The translations under genes were made by a program, and so were the position numbers. This document shows positions 17,633-28,619 of a stretch of DNA of 64,000 bases, piece by piece. Source of the stretch: Bacillus swezeyi. GTDB taxonomy: Bacteria; Bacillota; Bacilli; Bacillales; Bacillaceae. The stretch covers positions 124,347-188,346 of the forward strand of contig NZ_MRBK01000003.1 of the NCBI RefSeq assembly GCF_001969815.1, in the 5' to 3' direction. Below the pieces are notes generated by a model, which was given only the letters and a program-made list of their open reading frames with translations, made no database searches and had not been told where the DNA came from. Numbering within the stretch: position 1 is the first letter of the stretch; each line of letters opens with the position of its first letter.

Positions 17633-18907
17633 ATGGTAGCCGATCAAAACACCGGTCATACTGAAGAAAATACACATGACGTTTTAAAATCAACGCAAAC
17701 GGTGATACATAAGGCGCTTGAAAAATTGGGGTATCCAGAAGAAGTGTATGAATTGTTAAAAGAACCGATTCGTTTTCTAACGGTTAAAATTCCGGTTCGC
17801 ATGGATGATGGATCTGTGAAAATCTTTACGGGATACCGCGCCCAGCACAATGATGCAGTAGGGCCGACAAAAGGCGGCATCCGTTTTCATCCGGGGGTTA
17901 CAGAAAAAGAAGTTAAAGCGCTTTCTATTTGGATGAGTCTGAAATGCGGAATCATTGACCTTCCATATGGAGGCGGAAAGGGCGGGATCATTTGTGATCC
18001 AAGGGATATGTCCTTTCCTGAACTGGAACGTTTAAGCAGAGGCTACGTCAGGGCGATCAGCCAAATTGTCGGACCGACAAAAGACGTGCCGGCTCCCGAT
18101 GTATTTACTAATTCTCAAATTATGGCATGGATGATGGACGAATATTCAAGAATCGATGAATTCAACTCTCCGGGTTTCATTACCGGAAAACCGCTCGTTT
18201 TAGGTGGTTCTCACGGCAGAGAATCTGCGACAGCAAAAGGGGTTACAATCTGTATTAAAGAAGCAGCGAAGAAAAAAGACATCGAAATAGAAGGGGCTTC
18301 TGTCGTTGTGCAGGGGTTCGGAAATGCGGGAAGCTACCTGGCGAAATTTATGCATGATGCAGGTGCAAAGATTGTCGGCATTTCTGATGCATACGGCGGC
18401 TTATATGATCCGGAAGGCCTTGACATCGATTATCTGCTCGACCGTCGCGACAGCTTTGGAACCGTCACCAAGCTGTTCAACGATACGATTACAAATCAGG
18501 AGCTGCTGGAGCTGGAATGCGACATTTTAGTGCCGGCTGCGATTGAAAACCAAATTACCGCGGAAAACGCACATAACATTAATGCGAAAATCGTCGTCGA
18601 AGCGGCCAATGGACCGACAACGCTTGAAGCAACGAAAATTCTTTCCGACCGCGATATTCTGCTTGTGCCGGATGTGCTTGCGAGCGCAGGCGGTGTGACG
18701 GTATCTTATTTTGAATGGGTGCAAAACAATCAGGGCTTCTACTGGACAGAAGAAGAAGTGGAAGATCGATTGGAAAAAATGATGGTCAAATCATTTAACA
18801 ATATTTATGAGATGTCCCACAACCGCAGAATTGACATGCGGCTTGCCGCCTACATGGTGGGAGTCCGCAAGATGGCGGAAGCTTCACGCTTCAGAGGCTG
18901 GATATAG
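17633..18907 (+). CDS. gudB: NAD-specific glutamate dehydrogenase GudB, intact form
   Basis: Breaks glutamate down to 2-oxoglutarate and ammonia. The length is 424 residues. The N-terminal catalytic domain has Lys104 in SLKCG, Lys116 in PYGGGKGG and the aspartate in VPAPDVF; the Rossmann domain follows (VVQGFGNAGSYLA). In B. subtilis 168 the gene is inactivated by a 9-base duplication that repeats Val-Lys-Ala; here the segment reads EKEVKALS with a single VKA (94-96), so the enzyme should be active. The neighbours mecB upstream and ypdA downstream match the gudB locus, so this is not rocG. Confidence 0.95.
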   Translation: MVADQNTGHTEENTHDVLKSTQTVIHKALEKLGYPEEVYELLKEPIRFLTVKIPVRMDDGSVKIFTGYRAQHNDAVGPTKGGIRFHPGVTEKEVKALSIWMSLKCGIIDLPYGGGKGGIICDPRDMSFPELERLSRGYVRAISQIVGPTKDVPAPDVFTNSQIMAWMMDEYSRIDEFNSPGFITGKPLVLGGSHGRESATAKGVTICIKEAAKKKDIEIEGASVVVQGFGNAGSYLAKFMHDAGAKIVGISDAYGGLYDPEGLDIDYLLDRRDSFGTVTKLFNDTITNQELLELECDILVPAAIENQITAENAHNINAKIVVEAANGPTTLEATKILSDRDILLVPDVLASAGGVTVSYFEWVQNNQGFYWTEEEVEDRLEKMMVKSFNNIYEMSHNRRIDMRLAAYMVGVRKMAEASRFRGWI

Positions 18908-18930
18908 ATTCTAGCATTTGCAACAAGCAA

Positions 18931-18964
18931 AAAAATCTCCTATCATGAAATAGGAGATTTTTTG
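18931..18964 (+). terminator. Terminator of gudB
   Basis: AAATCTCCTAT / ATAGGAGATTT stem followed by six Ts. Confidence 0.9.
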
Positions 18965-18995
18965 TTTTTCGGATATGACAGGAGATGAATGGAAC

Positions 18996-19961
18996 ATGAA
19001 AGAAGAAAAAGTCATCATTATCGGCGGCGGCCCCTGCGGGCTTTCGGCGGCTATTGCGATGCAGCAGATCGGAATAGATGCCCTCGTCATCGAAAAGGGG
19101 AATATTGTAAACAGCATTTATCAATATCCTACACATCAAACGTTTTTTAGTTCGAGCGAAAAGCTGGAAATCGGTGATGTGGCATTTATTACTGAACATC
19201 ACAAACCGGTCAGAAATCAGGCGCTTTCTTATTACAGAGAAGTCGCCAAACGGAAAAATTTGAGAGTCAATGCTTTTGAAAAGGTTCATTCTGTAACGAA
19301 AACCGAAAAGAATCAGTTTATCGTGGAAACATCCAAGGACACCTACCTGGCTTCATTTTGCGTCGCTGCGACGGGATACTATGACAACCCGAATTATATG
19401 AATGTACCGGGCGAGGATCTTCCAAAGGTGTTCCATTATTTCAAAGAAGCCCATCCATATTTTGATAAAGATGTTGCGGTCATCGGCGGCAAAAATTCAA
19501 GCGTTGACGCGGCTATGGAGCTTGTCAAAGCAGGCGCGCGAGTGACGGTTTTATACAGGGGAAAAGAGTATTCCTCCAGCATAAAACCGTGGATTCTTCC
19601 CGAATTTGTCTCCCTTGTCAAAAACGGAAAAATACGGATGGAATTCCGTGCAGCCGTCAAGCAAATTACGGAAGACCGGCTGATTTTTTCTGTTGACGGG
19701 CAAGAGACCAGCATCAAGAATGATTTTGTATTCGCGATGACGGGCTATCATCCCGATCACAGCTTCCTTCAAAAAATGGGCGTTCAAATTGATGCTGAAA
19801 CAGGCCGTCCATTCTTCCGCGAAGAAACGATGGAGACGAATGAAGAAGGCGTTTTTATTGCAGGCGTTATCGCCGCGGGGAACAATGCGAATGAAATCTT
19901 TATTGAAAACGGACGTTTTCACGGCGGTTTAATTGCAGCTGAAATCGCGAAACGGATTTAA
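18996..19961 (+). CDS. ypdA: Bacillithiol disulfide reductase YpdA (Bdr)
   Basis: A flavoprotein that uses NADPH to reduce bacillithiol disulfide. ATG 18996 has AGGAGATG upstream and gives 321 residues. The FAD-binding motif is GGGPCGLSAA, in which the cysteine is residue 14, the position shown to be essential in studied YpdA proteins. A second nucleotide-binding motif (IGGKNSSVDAA) follows, and the C-terminal ATGYHPD and GVIAAGNNANEIF motifs complete the fold. Unlike thioredoxin reductase it lacks a CxxC pair. The bacillithiol synthesis genes bshB1 and bshA lie at the other end of this window. Confidence 0.95.
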   Translation: MKEEKVIIIGGGPCGLSAAIAMQQIGIDALVIEKGNIVNSIYQYPTHQTFFSSSEKLEIGDVAFITEHHKPVRNQALSYYREVAKRKNLRVNAFEKVHSVTKTEKNQFIVETSKDTYLASFCVAATGYYDNPNYMNVPGEDLPKVFHYFKEAHPYFDKDVAVIGGKNSSVDAAMELVKAGARVTVLYRGKEYSSSIKPWILPEFVSLVKNGKIRMEFRAAVKQITEDRLIFSVDGQETSIKNDFVFAMTGYHPDHSFLQKMGVQIDAETGRPFFREETMETNEEGVFIAGVIAAGNNANEIFIENGRFHGGLIAAEIAKRI

Positions 19962-19988
19962 AATTTCCCGCGATATGATTTGTTACAT

Positions 19989-20033
19989 GAAAAAGAGAGC
20001 ATATCTATATATAGATGTGCTCTCTCTTTTTTT
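19989..20033 (+). terminator. Terminator of ypdA
   Basis: A long stem AAAAAGAGAGCATATCTA / TAGATGTGCTCTCTCTTTTT with one G-T pair and a T-rich tail, between ypdA and ansA. Confidence 0.85.
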
Positions 20034-20070
20034 CTGCACACAAATCACGACGTAAAGGGGCATCGTAAAG

Positions 20071-21039
20071 ATGAAAAACAAAGTAGCTCTCATCACCACA
20101 GGAGGGACGATCGCCAGCCGGAAAACCGAAAGCGGAAGGCTGGCAGCGGGCGCCATCAGCGGGACAGAACTCGCCGGAATCTGCAACCTTCCTGAAGATG
20201 TTGAGATCGATGTATATCCGACTTTTCAGCTTCCGAGCATGCATATTACATTTCAAGATTTATTGGAACTGAAAAAGGCCATTGAAAAGGTTTTTGAGGA
20301 CAAATCATATGACGGGGCCGTTGTCACGCACGGAACCGATTCACTTGAAGAAACGGCCTATTTCTTAGATTTAACCATACAGGATGAAAGACCGGTTGTT
20401 GTTACAGGCTCGCAGCGCGCCCCGGAGCAGCAGGGCAGTGATGCATATACAAATATCAGACACGCGGTTTATACGGCCTCAAGACGGGATATAAGGGGAG
20501 CGGGCACAGTTGTCGTTTTTAACGAAAGAATATTTAATGCGCGTTATGTTAAAAAAGTCCATGCCTCCAACCTGCAGGGCTTTGACGTATTTGGCTTTGG
20601 CTACTTAGGCATCATTGACAATGATCAAGTGTATGTTTATCAAAAGCCCTTAAGACGAGATGTCCATCAGCTCAAAAAGGCTCTGCCAGAAGTGGATATC
20701 ATTAAATGCTATCTCGACGCAGACGGAAAGTTCGTGCGCGCCGCCGTGCATGAAGGAGCCGCCGGGATCGTGCTTGAGGGTGTCGGGAGGGGACAGGTGA
20801 CGCCGAAGATGATGGCCGATATCGAATATGCATTAAATCAAGGCGTTTATATTGTCATCACGACAAGCGCGGAAGAAGGCGAAGTCTATACGACATATGA
20901 CTATGCCGGGAGCAGCTACGATCTGGTGAAAAAAGGCGTCATTTTAGGAAAAGATTACGACAGCAAAAAAGCGAGGATGAAATTGGCTGTTCTGCTCGCC
21001 AGCTATGAGAGCGGCATAAAGGACAAGTTCTGCTACTAG
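20071..21039 (+). CDS. ansA: L-asparaginase
   Basis: Hydrolyses asparagine to aspartate and ammonia. It has 322 residues and begins MKNKVALITTGGTIAS, with no signal peptide, so it is cytoplasmic. The first active-site threonine is Thr13 in TTGGTIAS; the second set is THGTDSLEETAY, with GSQRA downstream; all are intact. AAAGGGG precedes the start. It sits between ypdA and prsW, where I do not expect an asparaginase in B. subtilis. Next to gudB it adds a second amino-acid nitrogen-release step. No clear terminator follows. Confidence 0.92.
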   Translation: MKNKVALITTGGTIASRKTESGRLAAGAISGTELAGICNLPEDVEIDVYPTFQLPSMHITFQDLLELKKAIEKVFEDKSYDGAVVTHGTDSLEETAYFLDLTIQDERPVVVTGSQRAPEQQGSDAYTNIRHAVYTASRRDIRGAGTVVVFNERIFNARYVKKVHASNLQGFDVFGFGYLGIIDNDQVYVYQKPLRRDVHQLKKALPEVDIIKCYLDADGKFVRAAVHEGAAGIVLEGVGRGQVTPKMMADIEYALNQGVYIVITTSAEEGEVYTTYDYAGSSYDLVKKGVILGKDYDSKKARMKLAVLLASYESGIKDKFCY

Positions 21040-21063
21040 GAGAATCGCAGCATATCTTTTCAA

Positions 21064-21092
21064 TTTCAAAACAATCAGAATCATGGTAGGAT
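21064..21092 (+). promoter_or_regulatory. Candidate promoter of prsW
   Basis: TTTCAA, 17 bases, TAGGAT, about 30 bases before prsW. Both hexamers are imperfect. Confidence 0.4.
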
Positions 21093-21123
21093 AGAATGAG
21101 ATGATAAAGAAAGAGGTTTCCTC

Positions 21124-21792
21124 ATGCTCGGAATTATCTCCGCAGGCTTAGCTCCCGGAATCGCATTGTTAATGTATTTTTACTTAAAGGAAAAGTATGA
21201 ATCAGAGCCCATTCATATGGTGGTCCGCCTCTTTATACTGGGGGTTTTGCTCGTCTTTCCGACGATGTTTATACAGTATGTATTGGAAAAAGAACACATA
21301 TCAGAAGGCAGTTTCTTCGTTTCTTTTTTATCTTCCGGGTTTTTGGAAGAATTTTTAAAATGGTTCCTGCTGATGGTCAGCGTTTTTCAGCATGTCGACT
21401 TTGATGAACACTATGACGGAATCGTATACGGGACAAGCATTTCATTGGGGTTTGCCACGCTGGAAAATATATTATACCTCATCGGAAACGGGGTTGAATA
21501 CGCATTTGGGCGCGCTTTGCTTCCGGTATCAAGCCATGCTTTATTCGGCGTTATTATGGGCTTTTATATCGGCAAAGCCCGATTTTCCACAAGTAAAACG
21601 AAGCTGAAATGGCTTTTGCTCTCGCTCTTTATACCGGTCGTACTGCACGGTCTTTACGATTACATCCTGCTTGCCTTGAAAAATTGGATTTATTTTATGC
21701 CGCCGTTTATGATTTTTCTCTGGTGGTTCGGCCTTCGGAAAGCAAAAAAAGCCCGCTCGGTCAAAGCCGGAGAACAGCCGCTCCATCATTAG
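21124..21792 (+). CDS. prsW: Site-1 membrane protease PrsW
   Basis: A multi-pass membrane protease that in B. subtilis makes the first cut in the anti-sigma factor RsiW, freeing SigW in response to antimicrobial peptides. It has 222 residues starting at ATG 21124 after AAAGAGG. Several membrane helices are evident. The catalytic glutamates lie in LEEFLKW (EExxxK), with the conserved HALFGVIMG and LHGLYDY motifs later. A terminator follows at once. Its substrate, RsiW, is not in this window. Confidence 0.93.
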   Translation: MLGIISAGLAPGIALLMYFYLKEKYESEPIHMVVRLFILGVLLVFPTMFIQYVLEKEHISEGSFFVSFLSSGFLEEFLKWFLLMVSVFQHVDFDEHYDGIVYGTSISLGFATLENILYLIGNGVEYAFGRALLPVSSHALFGVIMGFYIGKARFSTSKTKLKWLLLSLFIPVVLHGLYDYILLALKNWIYFMPPFMIFLWWFGLRKAKKARSVKAGEQPLHH

Positions 21793-21818
21793 CCGCCTTT
21801 TTTAAAGGCGGTTTTTTA
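21793..21818 (+). terminator. Terminator of prsW
   Basis: CCGCCTTT-TTT-AAAGGCGG followed by TTTTTTATT, directly after the stop. Confidence 0.9.
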
Positions 21819-21947
21819 TTGGCCGAAAAAGCGGATGGGACGTGAAAACCGATTTTTTGCCTGAGATGAAACAGAAAGGAAATCGTGTATAAAATCTGCC
21901 TCGCTACAAAAGATATGGTTACAAAAATGCTGGAGGAGGCTTAAAAC

Positions 21948-22886
21948 ATGAAGTCGAAAGGTTCTTTTTGTTTGAATGTCATTCTTTGTACCATTATGGC
22001 AACCAGTCTTTCACTTCCATTCAGTCAAAAAAGCTCTGCCTTTTCTGAACAGGTGATACAGCGGGGGGCAACAGGTAATGATGTGATTGAACTGCAGGCA
22101 AGGCTTCAATATAACGGCTATTATAATGGCAAAATTGACGGGGTGTATGGATGGGCTACATATTGGGCTGTCCGCAATTTTCAACATCAGTTTGGATTAA
22201 AAGAGACAGACGGCCTTGTCGGTCCGAAAACAAAACGATTTTTGATTAATCATTCGAAATATTACAGCGATTTTGTACACAGACAGCTTAGAAAAGGAAA
22301 CAAATTTACACATTACGGCGGCCTGCCGCTGAAACATCAGACGAAGCCTTCAAAAGAGGTGCAAAAGCAGGCAAGAAAAAAAGCGGAAGCCAGACAGCAG
22401 CAGCCCGCTCCAAAGCAGGATACGGCCCAAAAACAGCCGCAGGCTCCTGCGCAGCCTAAAAAACAAGAAAAGCCGAAAGCTGCTGCGCCTAAAAAACAGG
22501 ACGCAGTTGCAGCAAACATGCCGGGCGGCTTTTCAAACAATGACATCAATCTATTGGCGCAAGCCGTTTACGGCGAAGCGCGTGGGGAGCCGTATGACGG
22601 CCAGGTCGCGGTTGCAGCCGTCATTTTGAACCGGATTAACAGCTCGACTTTCCCAAATACGGTTGCAGGCGTTATATTTGAACCGCTTGCATTTACAGCC
22701 GTAGCCGACGGCCAAATTTATATGACGCCGGATGAAACAGCGAAGAAAGCCGTTCTGGATGCCATCAATGGATGGGATCCTTCAGAAAGTGCTATGTACT
22801 ATTTCAACCCTGATACGGCCACAAGCTCATGGATATGGGGAAGACCTCAAATCAAAAGGATCGGCAAACACATTTTCTGTGAATAA
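21948..22886 (+). CDS. sleB: Spore cortex-lytic enzyme SleB
   Basis: A lytic transglycosylase that degrades spore cortex peptidoglycan during germination. It has 312 residues from ATG behind GGAGGAGG. A signal peptide (about 1-31) precedes a peptidoglycan-binding domain (about 35-100, VIELQARLQYNGYYNGKIDG), a Gln/Lys/Pro/Ala-rich linker (about 125-185), and the catalytic Hydrolase_2 domain (about 196-312) with the catalytic glutamate in YGEARGEP. Its partner ypeB follows 16 bases later, as in other Bacillus. Forespore (SigG) expression is expected, but I could not identify a convincing SigG promoter. Confidence 0.95.
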   Translation: MKSKGSFCLNVILCTIMATSLSLPFSQKSSAFSEQVIQRGATGNDVIELQARLQYNGYYNGKIDGVYGWATYWAVRNFQHQFGLKETDGLVGPKTKRFLINHSKYYSDFVHRQLRKGNKFTHYGGLPLKHQTKPSKEVQKQARKKAEARQQQPAPKQDTAQKQPQAPAQPKKQEKPKAAAPKKQDAVAANMPGGFSNNDINLLAQAVYGEARGEPYDGQVAVAAVILNRINSSTFPNTVAGVIFEPLAFTAVADGQIYMTPDETAKKAVLDAINGWDPSESAMYYFNPDTATSSWIWGRPQIKRIGKHIFCE

Positions 22887-22902
22887 AAGCGAGGTGTTAT
22901 AA

Positions 22903-24255
22903 ATGATCAGAGGAATTTTAATCGCCATTTTAGGTATCGCCATAGTCGGAACAAGCTACTGGGGTTATAAAGAGCATCAGGAGAAAGACGCGGTTTTATT
23001 GCATGCGGAAAACAATTATCAGCGGGCGTTTCACGATTTAACCTATCAGGTGGATCAGCTTCATGATAAAATCGGCAGCACGCTTGCCATGAACAGCAAA
23101 AAAACGCTGTCCCCCGCTTTAGCGGAAGTCTGGAAGACGACGTCTGAAGCGCACAACAATGTCAGCCAGCTCCCCCTTACTTTAATGCCGTTTAATAAAA
23201 CGGAAGAGTTTTTGGCGAATGTCGGGGATTTCAGCTATAAAGCAGCCGTCCGGGACCTTGATAAGGAACCGCTCAACAAAAAAGAGTACGCTTCTTTAAA
23301 TAAGCTTTATGAAAATGCAAAAGATATACAAAATGAACTGCGGAATGTTCAACATCTGATCCTTGACAATAATTTAAGATGGATGGATGTGGAACTTGCG
23401 CTTGCCTCAGGGCAAAAGCAAAGCGACAATACGATAATCAACGGCTTTAAAACGGTGGAAAAAAGCGCAACAGCGTTTTCGGAAACCGATTTTGGCCCGG
23501 CGACAATGACGAGCATGAAAAAAGAGAAGCAGGGATACGATCATTTAAAGGGCAAAAAAATAACCGAAAAAGAGGCGCGCAAAATTGCTCAAAAGTTCGC
23601 TCCAGACAAAAATCATCATATCAAAGTGGCGAAGAGCGGCAAGAAAACGAACAGGGACGTCTACAGCATCAGCATGCAGGACCCTGACCAAAAAGCGGAT
23701 ATTTACATGGACATTACAGAAAAAGGCGGATATCCCGTTTACCTGATCCAAAACAAAAAAATTAAAAAAGAAAAAATCAGTTTAAATGATGCATCAAACC
23801 GGGCGCTTCAATTTTTGAAAAAGAACGGTTATAACATAAACGATCTTAAAATGGATGAAAGCTCGCAATATGACGGGGTCGGCGTTTTCTCATTTGTCCC
23901 TATTCAGAACGATGTGTGGCTGTATCCGGACAGCATCCGGATCAAGGTAGCCCTTGACGACGGTGAAATTGTCGGCTTTAATGCGAAGGATTTCTTGACC
24001 TCACATAAACAAAGAGATCTGCCGAAGCCTAAATTGACGCCGGAAAAAGCAAAAGCGAACCTCAATTCGAATGTAAAGGTTCAGGAAACGCGCCTCGCCC
24101 TGATTACGAATGAGCTTTCTCAAGAAGTCTTGTGCTATGAAATACTCGGTACGATTGAAAACGATACGTTCCGCATGTTTATCAACGCCAATGACGGCAG
24201 TGAAGAGAAAATAGAGAAAATGAAAAGCGCAGAACCGATATATAAAGACCTGTGA
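22903..24255 (+). CDS. ypeB: SleB partner protein YpeB
   Basis: Needed for SleB to be present and stable in the spore. The 450-residue protein starts at ATG behind GCGAGGTG. It has an N-terminal membrane anchor or uncleaved signal (about 2-20), a helical N-terminal half (about 30-210), and C-terminal PepSY-type domains (about 210-440, ITEKEARKIAQKF, TEKGGYPVYLI). It forms an operon with sleB and is closed by a terminator at 24261. In B. subtilis ypfA (motI) comes next; here it is absent. Confidence 0.95.
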   Translation: MIRGILIAILGIAIVGTSYWGYKEHQEKDAVLLHAENNYQRAFHDLTYQVDQLHDKIGSTLAMNSKKTLSPALAEVWKTTSEAHNNVSQLPLTLMPFNKTEEFLANVGDFSYKAAVRDLDKEPLNKKEYASLNKLYENAKDIQNELRNVQHLILDNNLRWMDVELALASGQKQSDNTIINGFKTVEKSATAFSETDFGPATMTSMKKEKQGYDHLKGKKITEKEARKIAQKFAPDKNHHIKVAKSGKKTNRDVYSISMQDPDQKADIYMDITEKGGYPVYLIQNKKIKKEKISLNDASNRALQFLKKNGYNINDLKMDESSQYDGVGVFSFVPIQNDVWLYPDSIRIKVALDDGEIVGFNAKDFLTSHKQRDLPKPKLTPEKAKANLNSNVKVQETRLALITNELSQEVLCYEILGTIENDTFRMFINANDGSEEKIEKMKSAEPIYKDL

Positions 24256-24260
24256 TGGAG

Positions 24261-24296
24261 AAAGGAAAAGGCTTAAAAATGGCCTTTTCCTTTTTG
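24261..24296 (+). terminator. Terminator of sleB-ypeB
   Basis: AAAGGAAAAGGC / GCCTTTTCCTTT stem with loop TTAAAAATG and a T-rich tail. Confidence 0.9.
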
Positions 24297-24416
24297 GTAT
24301 GCGGAATAATCAGACCTAAACATTTCCATACTGAATGTATGGGGCTTGAATCTAACGTTCCCGGAAATTGAAAAGGCCTGACCCGGCGTTTGCCTGCCAG
24401 GCATCGGAGGAATCAT

Positions 24417-24593
24417 ATGAAAACCATTGAGCGGTTATTGTTTAAAATTCTTGTCGTACAGGGCGTTATTTTAATTTGCGTTCAGCTTCTGTTTCATTTT
24501 TCAAAAGCTGAACCTTATCTGTCAAAGGTCGTGCAGTATGAAGGAGTAAACAAAATGGAAATCGGCGAATGGATCGAGACATTTAAGCCGTAA
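24417..24593 (+). CDS. ypfB: Small membrane protein YpfB
   Basis: A 58-residue protein from ATG 24417 behind CGGAGG. A hydrophobic segment covers residues about 8-28 ([21 protein letters not shown]), then a short polar C-terminus. Its position before cmk matches B. subtilis ypfB. Its function is unknown. Confidence 0.85.
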   Translation: MKTIERLLFKILVVQGVILICVQLLFHFSKAEPYLSKVVQYEGVNKMEIGEWIETFKP

Positions 24594-24672
24594 ATCACGT
24601 GAAAATCTCCCCTTTTTCGCTTCGATCATGATACAATCCTATAAGGAGTACCAGAGAGCAAGGAGAGGAATT

Positions 24673-25353
24673 ATGGAAAAGAAATTATGTATCGCAATCG
24701 ACGGCCCTGCCGCAGCAGGAAAGAGCACAGTGGCTAAAATCGTGGCCAAAAAAAAGGGCTATATTTATATTGACACGGGCGCTATGTATCGGGCCATTAC
24801 GTATTTAGCGCTCAAAAAGGGCGTTGAGCTGACCGATGAAGCCGGACTGACGACATTATTAAAAGAGTCCGCCATCGATCTCTCGGTTTCAGAAGAAGGG
24901 GAGCAGAAGGTATATATCGCAGGCGAGGATGTAACAGAAGCGATCCGCACGGACGAAGTAAGCAATCAGGTTTCGATCGCCGCCAAGCACGGAGGCATCC
25001 GCGAAGAAATGACAAAAAGGCAGCAGCAGCTGGCCGAAAAGGGCGGGGTCGTCATGGACGGCCGCGATATCGGCACCCATGTGCTTCCCAATGCGGAAGT
25101 GAAAATTTTTCTGCTTGCATCAGTAGAAGAGCGGGCAAAGCGTCGCTTTGAAGAAAACGCCAAAAAAGGGTACAATGTAAATTATGAAACGCTTGCAGAA
25201 GAAATCAGGCGCCGCGACAAACTTGATTCCGAGCGGGAGATTTCTCCTCTGAAAAAAGCGGATGACGCGCTTGAAATCGATACGACTTCATTATCCATTG
25301 ATGAAGTGGCTGAGAAAATCTTGCAAGTTGTAGACAAAATGGCTCAAAAATAA
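24673..25353 (+). CDS. cmk: Cytidylate kinase
   Basis: Phosphorylates CMP and dCMP with ATP. ATG 24673 with AGGAGAGGA upstream gives 226 residues. The P-loop is [11 protein letters not shown] near the N-terminus; [19 protein letters not shown] and [15 protein letters not shown], typical of bacterial CMP kinases, follow. It lies between ypfB and the S1-domain gene ypfD, a neighbourhood conserved widely (cmk-rpsA in many bacteria). Confidence 0.96.
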   Translation: MEKKLCIAIDGPAAAGKSTVAKIVAKKKGYIYIDTGAMYRAITYLALKKGVELTDEAGLTTLLKESAIDLSVSEEGEQKVYIAGEDVTEAIRTDEVSNQVSIAAKHGGIREEMTKRQQQLAEKGGVVMDGRDIGTHVLPNAEVKIFLLASVEERAKRRFEENAKKGYNVNYETLAEEIRRRDKLDSEREISPLKKADDALEIDTTSLSIDEVAEKILQVVDKMAQK

Positions 25354-25387
25354 AAAATCCGGGCAAATTACTTATTGTCTGCATGTT

Positions 25388-25416
25388 TTGACTTGACAAA
25401 CACAGGCTTTTATTAG
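25388..25416 (+). promoter_or_regulatory. Candidate promoter of ypfD
   Basis: TTGACT, 17 bases, TATTAG in the 217-base cmk-ypfD gap. An overlapping TTGACA at 25393 has no well-placed -10. Confidence 0.45.
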
Positions 25417-25570
25417 AAGTTAGTAATAATAAATCATTTTATAGAACATTCAAATATCCATTTTTGAATGTTTCTCTAATACATATCGGCTTTTCGGACT
25501 GTTAGACATTCAGTTCGGAAAAACCGTTTTCACAAAAGCTGTGTAGGTTTGGACCAAGGAGGTTATTGAA

Positions 25571-27782
<2,212 letters not shown>

Positions 27783-27815
27783 AGAGCCGGCTTATCAAAA
27801 AGCCGGCTCTTTTTA
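27783..27815 (+). terminator. Terminator of fni, shared with ypzI
   Basis: AAAGAGCCGGCTT / AAGCCGGCTCTTTTT stem. It is nearly symmetric, so it can also serve ypzI on the opposite strand, whose stop codon overlaps its end. Confidence 0.88.
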
Positions 27816-27944
27816 TGGATTACGCTTTCGCGCTTCTTCAGCGCTCTCCAGAGAGGAAGCTCCGTTATGGCTGATCGCTTGGTCGCGGTCTGATTCGGTG
27901 CGCCTTTCTTTCTTTAGTTTCTTTTCCTGCCTGTCTTTTCCCAT
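27813..27944 (-). CDS. ypzI: Small sporulation-type protein YpzI
   Basis: A 43-residue, highly charged protein on the minus strand: it begins MGKDRQEKKLKKERR and ends SLESAEEARKRNP. The ribosome site GAAGGAG lies 8 bases before ATG 27944. The sequence closely matches the small B. subtilis protein YpzI at the same place, between fni and yphA. The function is unknown. It converges with fni across a shared terminator. Confidence 0.85.
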   Translation of the reverse strand: MGKDRQEKKLKKERRTESDRDQAISHNGASSLESAEEARKRNP

Positions 27945-28016
27945 TGTTGTTCGCTCCTTCGCATAGGTTTAAAAATCCATCAGTCACTCCATACTAAAAA
28001 TGGAGGACGAAAAAAT

Positions 28017-28619
28017 ATGGAAGAATTTTATTACTATTGGTCAATGTGGTTTTTGTGGGTTTTGACAACTTTTATCCTTGAGAAAAACAGAATCCGATTG
28101 TTTGCCTCGGCATTTATTTTGCTCAACATCATTTTAAGTATGTATCAGCTCCAGTTCATCTTGTTTTTTAATGCCGCTTATTTGCTGTTCTATACGGGTG
28201 CATATTGGCTGAACGGGTATCTCTCGATCTACAAAAGCGTCAGGCGCTTATTGCTTCATCTTGCCATGGTGTTTGCCTACGGTTTTTTATTTCTTTTTGC
28301 ATTATATGATCCGGTTTGGTTTATCCTAAAGCCTGAATGGCTGATCATCATGCTGTTTGTGATCATGACGGCGGCTTTTGAAAAAAGCTTCGCCAGCCGC
28401 CTGGCGCTGTTTGTACTTGGCATGTGCCAGGGAGAGCTGTTGTACTCGCTCATCATCAGAAAGCTTTATGGAGACATTGTTGTCGGTGGATTCTCTTGGC
28501 TGTCAATGTGTTCAGCCGGCATTGTTCTGATTTATGGAATGTCCCAATGTGAGCGGCTTGTACATCAGATCCATCAAATATGGAAGCGATTGAATAAAGG
28601 AGCAACCAAAATGTCATGA
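28017..28619 (+). CDS. yphA: Membrane protein YphA
   Basis: A 200-residue, strongly hydrophobic protein with about six membrane helices, starting at ATG behind TGGAGGA. Its stop overlaps the start of yphB (ATGA), and yphB overlaps ypzH, so the three are made together. A CATACTA motif at 27990-27996 resembles the -10 of forespore sigma factors, but I found no matching -35. The function is unknown; a sporulation role is inferred from its partner genes. Confidence 0.88.
   Translation: MEEFYYYWSMWFLWVLTTFILEKNRIRLFASAFILLNIILSMYQLQFILFFNAAYLLFYTGAYWLNGYLSIYKSVRRLLLHLAMVFAYGFLFLFALYDPVWFILKPEWLIIMLFVIMTAAFEKSFASRLALFVLGMCQGELLYSLIIRKLYGDIVVGGFSWLSMCSAGIVLIYGMSQCERLVHQIHQIWKRLNKGATKMS

Noticed and set aside
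21840-21947. SigG promoter for sleB
   Set aside because: TGAGAT and TGTATAA motifs exist but neither sequence nor spacing fits the SigG consensus well enough.
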